In this document: positions 5,312 to 6,288 of the stretch, in pieces | Numbering within the stretch: the first letter of the stretch is position 1 | Layout: each line of letters starts with the position of its first letter | Source of the DNA: Clostridia bacterium | GTDB taxonomy: Bacteria > Bacillota > Clostridia > Christensenellales > CAG-1252 | DNA length: 6,288 bases | Assembly: GCA_009928745.1 (NCBI GenBank) | Contig: SACC01000083.1 | Coordinates: 1 to 6,288, forward strand | Direction of reading: 5' to 3' | Notes under the pieces: model-generated | Told to the model about the DNA's origin: nothing | Databases searched by the model: none | What the model saw: the letters and a program-made list of their open reading frames with translations, nothing else | Program-made: the position numbers and the translations under genes

Positions 5312-5835
5312 TTTTCCTCCAGAAAATCGACTGCAACGGTACCGTACTTGCGGGAATCCGCCACCGTAAAACCTGTGTACTCGTATTGTTTTTCCGCGCT
5401 GTGCTCATAGACGATTAAACCGTTCTTTTTGAGCAACTTATTCTCATTTATTATGTTGATTACATTCGTCGCGTCAAGCGCGTACGGGGGGTCGAGAAAT
5501 ATTGTGTCGAATTGTCTTCCTTTAAGTCTCGAAAGCGCGGCAGCGTAATCCAGATTGAACACTTCCGCCTTTTCGTTTAGATATATTAGGTTATCCTTAA
5601 TAAGCGCTACGCTACTCATATCTTTATCGTTAAAAACAGCCGTTGCGCCACGGCTAATCGCCTCAATTCCCATCGCGCCGGTGCCGGCGAACAAGTCAAG
5701 CACAGCGCTTCCTGCAATTCGCCATTGTATAATGTTAAAGATATTTTCTCTCACCCGGTCGCTAGTCGGACGCACATCCTGCCCGTTAGGGGTATTCAGT
5801 TTTCGTCCTCTGTATTTGCCTGCAATAATTCTCAT
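5308..5835 (-). CDS. rsmD: 16S rRNA (guanine(966)-N(2))-methyltransferase RsmD
   Basis: RsmD methylates N2 of G966 in 16S rRNA, near the P site, using S-adenosylmethionine. The protein has 175 residues, close to the usual 180-190. It shows MRIIAGKYRGRKL (1-13), the RNA-contact stretch RPTSDRVRENIFN (22-34), SAM motif I DLFAGTGAMGIEA (47-59), the catalytic-type motif IV FLDPPY (113-118) and a C-terminal RKYGTVAVDFLE. The ATG at 5833-5835 begins exactly at the conserved N-terminus. There is no Shine-Dalgarno; instead an extended -10 promoter ends 5 nt before the ATG, implying a leaderless mRNA. It heads the rsmD-coaD-coiled-coil operon (4-bp overlaps throughout). The rsmD-coaD pairing is conserved across Firmicutes. 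Confidence 0.97.
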   Translation of the reverse strand: MRIIAGKYRGRKLNTPNGQDVRPTSDRVRENIFNIIQWRIAGSAVLDLFAGTGAMGIEAISRGATAVFNDKDMSSVALIKDNLIYLNEKAEVFNLDYAAALSRLKGRQFDTIFLDPPYALDATNVINIINENKLLKKNGLIVYEHSAEKQYEYTGFTVADSRKYGTVAVDFLEEK

Positions 5836-5840
5836 AATTA

Positions 5841-5869
5841 ATTATATCATTCGGATATAGCATTTGCAA
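5841..5869 (-). promoter_or_regulatory. Extended -10 promoter for the rsmD-coaD operon
   Basis: On the minus strand: TTGCAA (plus 5864-5869), a 17-bp spacer ending in the extended -10 dinucleotide TG plus one base (plus 5847-5849), then a perfect TATAAT (plus 5841-5846). Only 5 nt separate the -10 from the rsmD ATG at 5835, so the start point should fall on or next to the A of the start codon. An 8-base direct repeat TAGCATTT (5858-5865 and 5871-5878, 13-bp period) overlaps the -35. Confidence 0.8.
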
Positions 5870-5915
5870 GTAGCATTTTTAAGTAATCAATAATGCAACC
5901 GCGCTACCGCAATAA

Positions 5916-6288
5916 TTATCCGATAATTTCCTTTTCAGTTATTATCTTATCAACTCTGACATCCAGTTCTTCTATAACAATGCTCTCCTCTTCCTGAATG
6001 GAATACGCCAGCGCAATTTTTTTGCACGGGAGTCCGCTCAAAAACTTATCATAAAATCCCTTTCCTCTTCCCAGTCTGTTAAGTCTTCTGTCAAAGCCTA
6101 CGAGCGGTATAATAGACAGCTCAATATTTTTAGCGGGAAAAACAACATCGGTAACCGGTTCGTCTATTCCCCAGCCGTTCTTGCTGTATACCGTGGCGCG
6201 GTCAATTACAAACGCCTGCATATGCTCGCCGTTTACTTTAGGTATACATACGGTCTTGCCTTCGTTAAGCGCGCATCGTATTATATCG
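5916..6288 (-). CDS. 5-formyltetrahydrofolate cyclo-ligase, C-terminal 123 residues (start off the right edge)
   Basis: 5-FCL (methenyltetrahydrofolate synthetase) uses ATP to convert 5-formyl-THF to 5,10-methenyl-THF, returning a storage or inhibitory folate to the one-carbon pool. Only the C-terminal part, about two thirds of a protein of roughly 180-190 residues, is in the window. Family features in the visible 123 residues: GKTVCIPKV (10-18), GWGIDEP (38-44), and the ATP/substrate loop IPLVGFDRRLNRLGRGKGFYDKFL (60-83), with the Gly-rich RLGRGKGFYD. The frame is open through base 6288; the Met at 6221 is internal, since the conserved region continues upstream of it. The gene is co-directional with rsmD, but an 80-bp gap with its own rsmD promoter suggests they are separate units. 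No convincing terminator follows it. Confidence 0.94.
   Translation of the reverse strand, partial: DIIRCALNEGKTVCIPKVNGEHMQAFVIDRATVYSKNGWGIDEPVTDVVFPAKNIELSIIPLVGFDRRLNRLGRGKGFYDKFLSGLPCKKIALAYSIQEEESIVIEELDVRVDKIITEKEIIG

Noticed and set aside
5914..5928. AATTATC/GATAATT palindrome over the cyclo-ligase stop codon, as a terminator
   Set aside because: It is short and AT-rich with a 1-nt centre, and no T tract follows on the minus strand.
5916..6221. Start of the cyclo-ligase at the Met at 6221
   Set aside because: The reading frame stays open to the window edge and the upstream codons (GKTVCIPKV) match the family, so this Met is internal and the gene is cut by the window.

Overview
This window looks like chromosomal housekeeping DNA from an anaerobic, low-to-moderate G+C, probably endospore-forming Firmicute of the class Clostridia. 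The evidence is the gene set itself: pta-ackA, tmcAL, ylbJ, coaD and rsmD, a neighbourhood found in Bacillota. It also contains a YlbJ-family sporulation membrane protein, strong GGAGG ribosome binding sites inside operons, and AT-rich intergenic DNA. The genus cannot be named from the sequence. I see no mobile element, tRNA, rRNA, CRISPR array or phage gene.

Layout, left to right. Bases 1-1528 (minus strand) hold the acetate module. pta is complete and is followed 8 bp later by ackA, which runs off the left edge. Bases 1529-1636 are a 108-bp AT-rich divergent promoter region. tmcAL (1637-2827, plus) makes N4-acetylcytidine on elongator tRNA-Met. Bases 2828-2966 are a convergent gap holding a clear minus-strand terminator. 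A lone 115-residue single-pass membrane protein of unknown function (2967-3314, minus) follows. A 67-bp divergent gap with two overlapping promoters separates it from ylbJ (3382-4353, plus). Bases 4350-5835 (minus) are a tightly coupled operon, rsmD-coaD-coiled-coil protein, in which each junction is a 4-bp ATGA overlap. An 80-bp gap with a promoter separates it from the 3' part of a 5-formyltetrahydrofolate cyclo-ligase gene (5916-6288, minus), which runs off the right edge. No gene-free stretch is longer than about 140 bp.

How the genes relate. Pta and AckA interconvert acetyl-CoA and acetate with ATP synthesis, and TmcAL uses acetate plus ATP to modify tRNA, so the divergent pair shares a metabolite. 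RsmD modifies 16S rRNA, CoaD makes dephospho-CoA for the CoA pool that Pta draws on, and the cyclo-ligase serves one-carbon folate metabolism. YlbJ is a sporulation membrane protein.

The most notable feature is regulatory. Genes inside operons have strong Shine-Dalgarno sites, but three transcription-unit leaders (rsmD, the 115-residue gene and ylbJ) have none. Each instead has a good -10 element about 4-9 nt before its ATG, which predicts leaderless mRNAs. The ylbJ promoter resembles the sporulation sigma-E consensus. A second notable feature is a perfect 12-bp hairpin inside the 3' end of ylbJ, placed to terminate the opposing rsmD-coaD operon.
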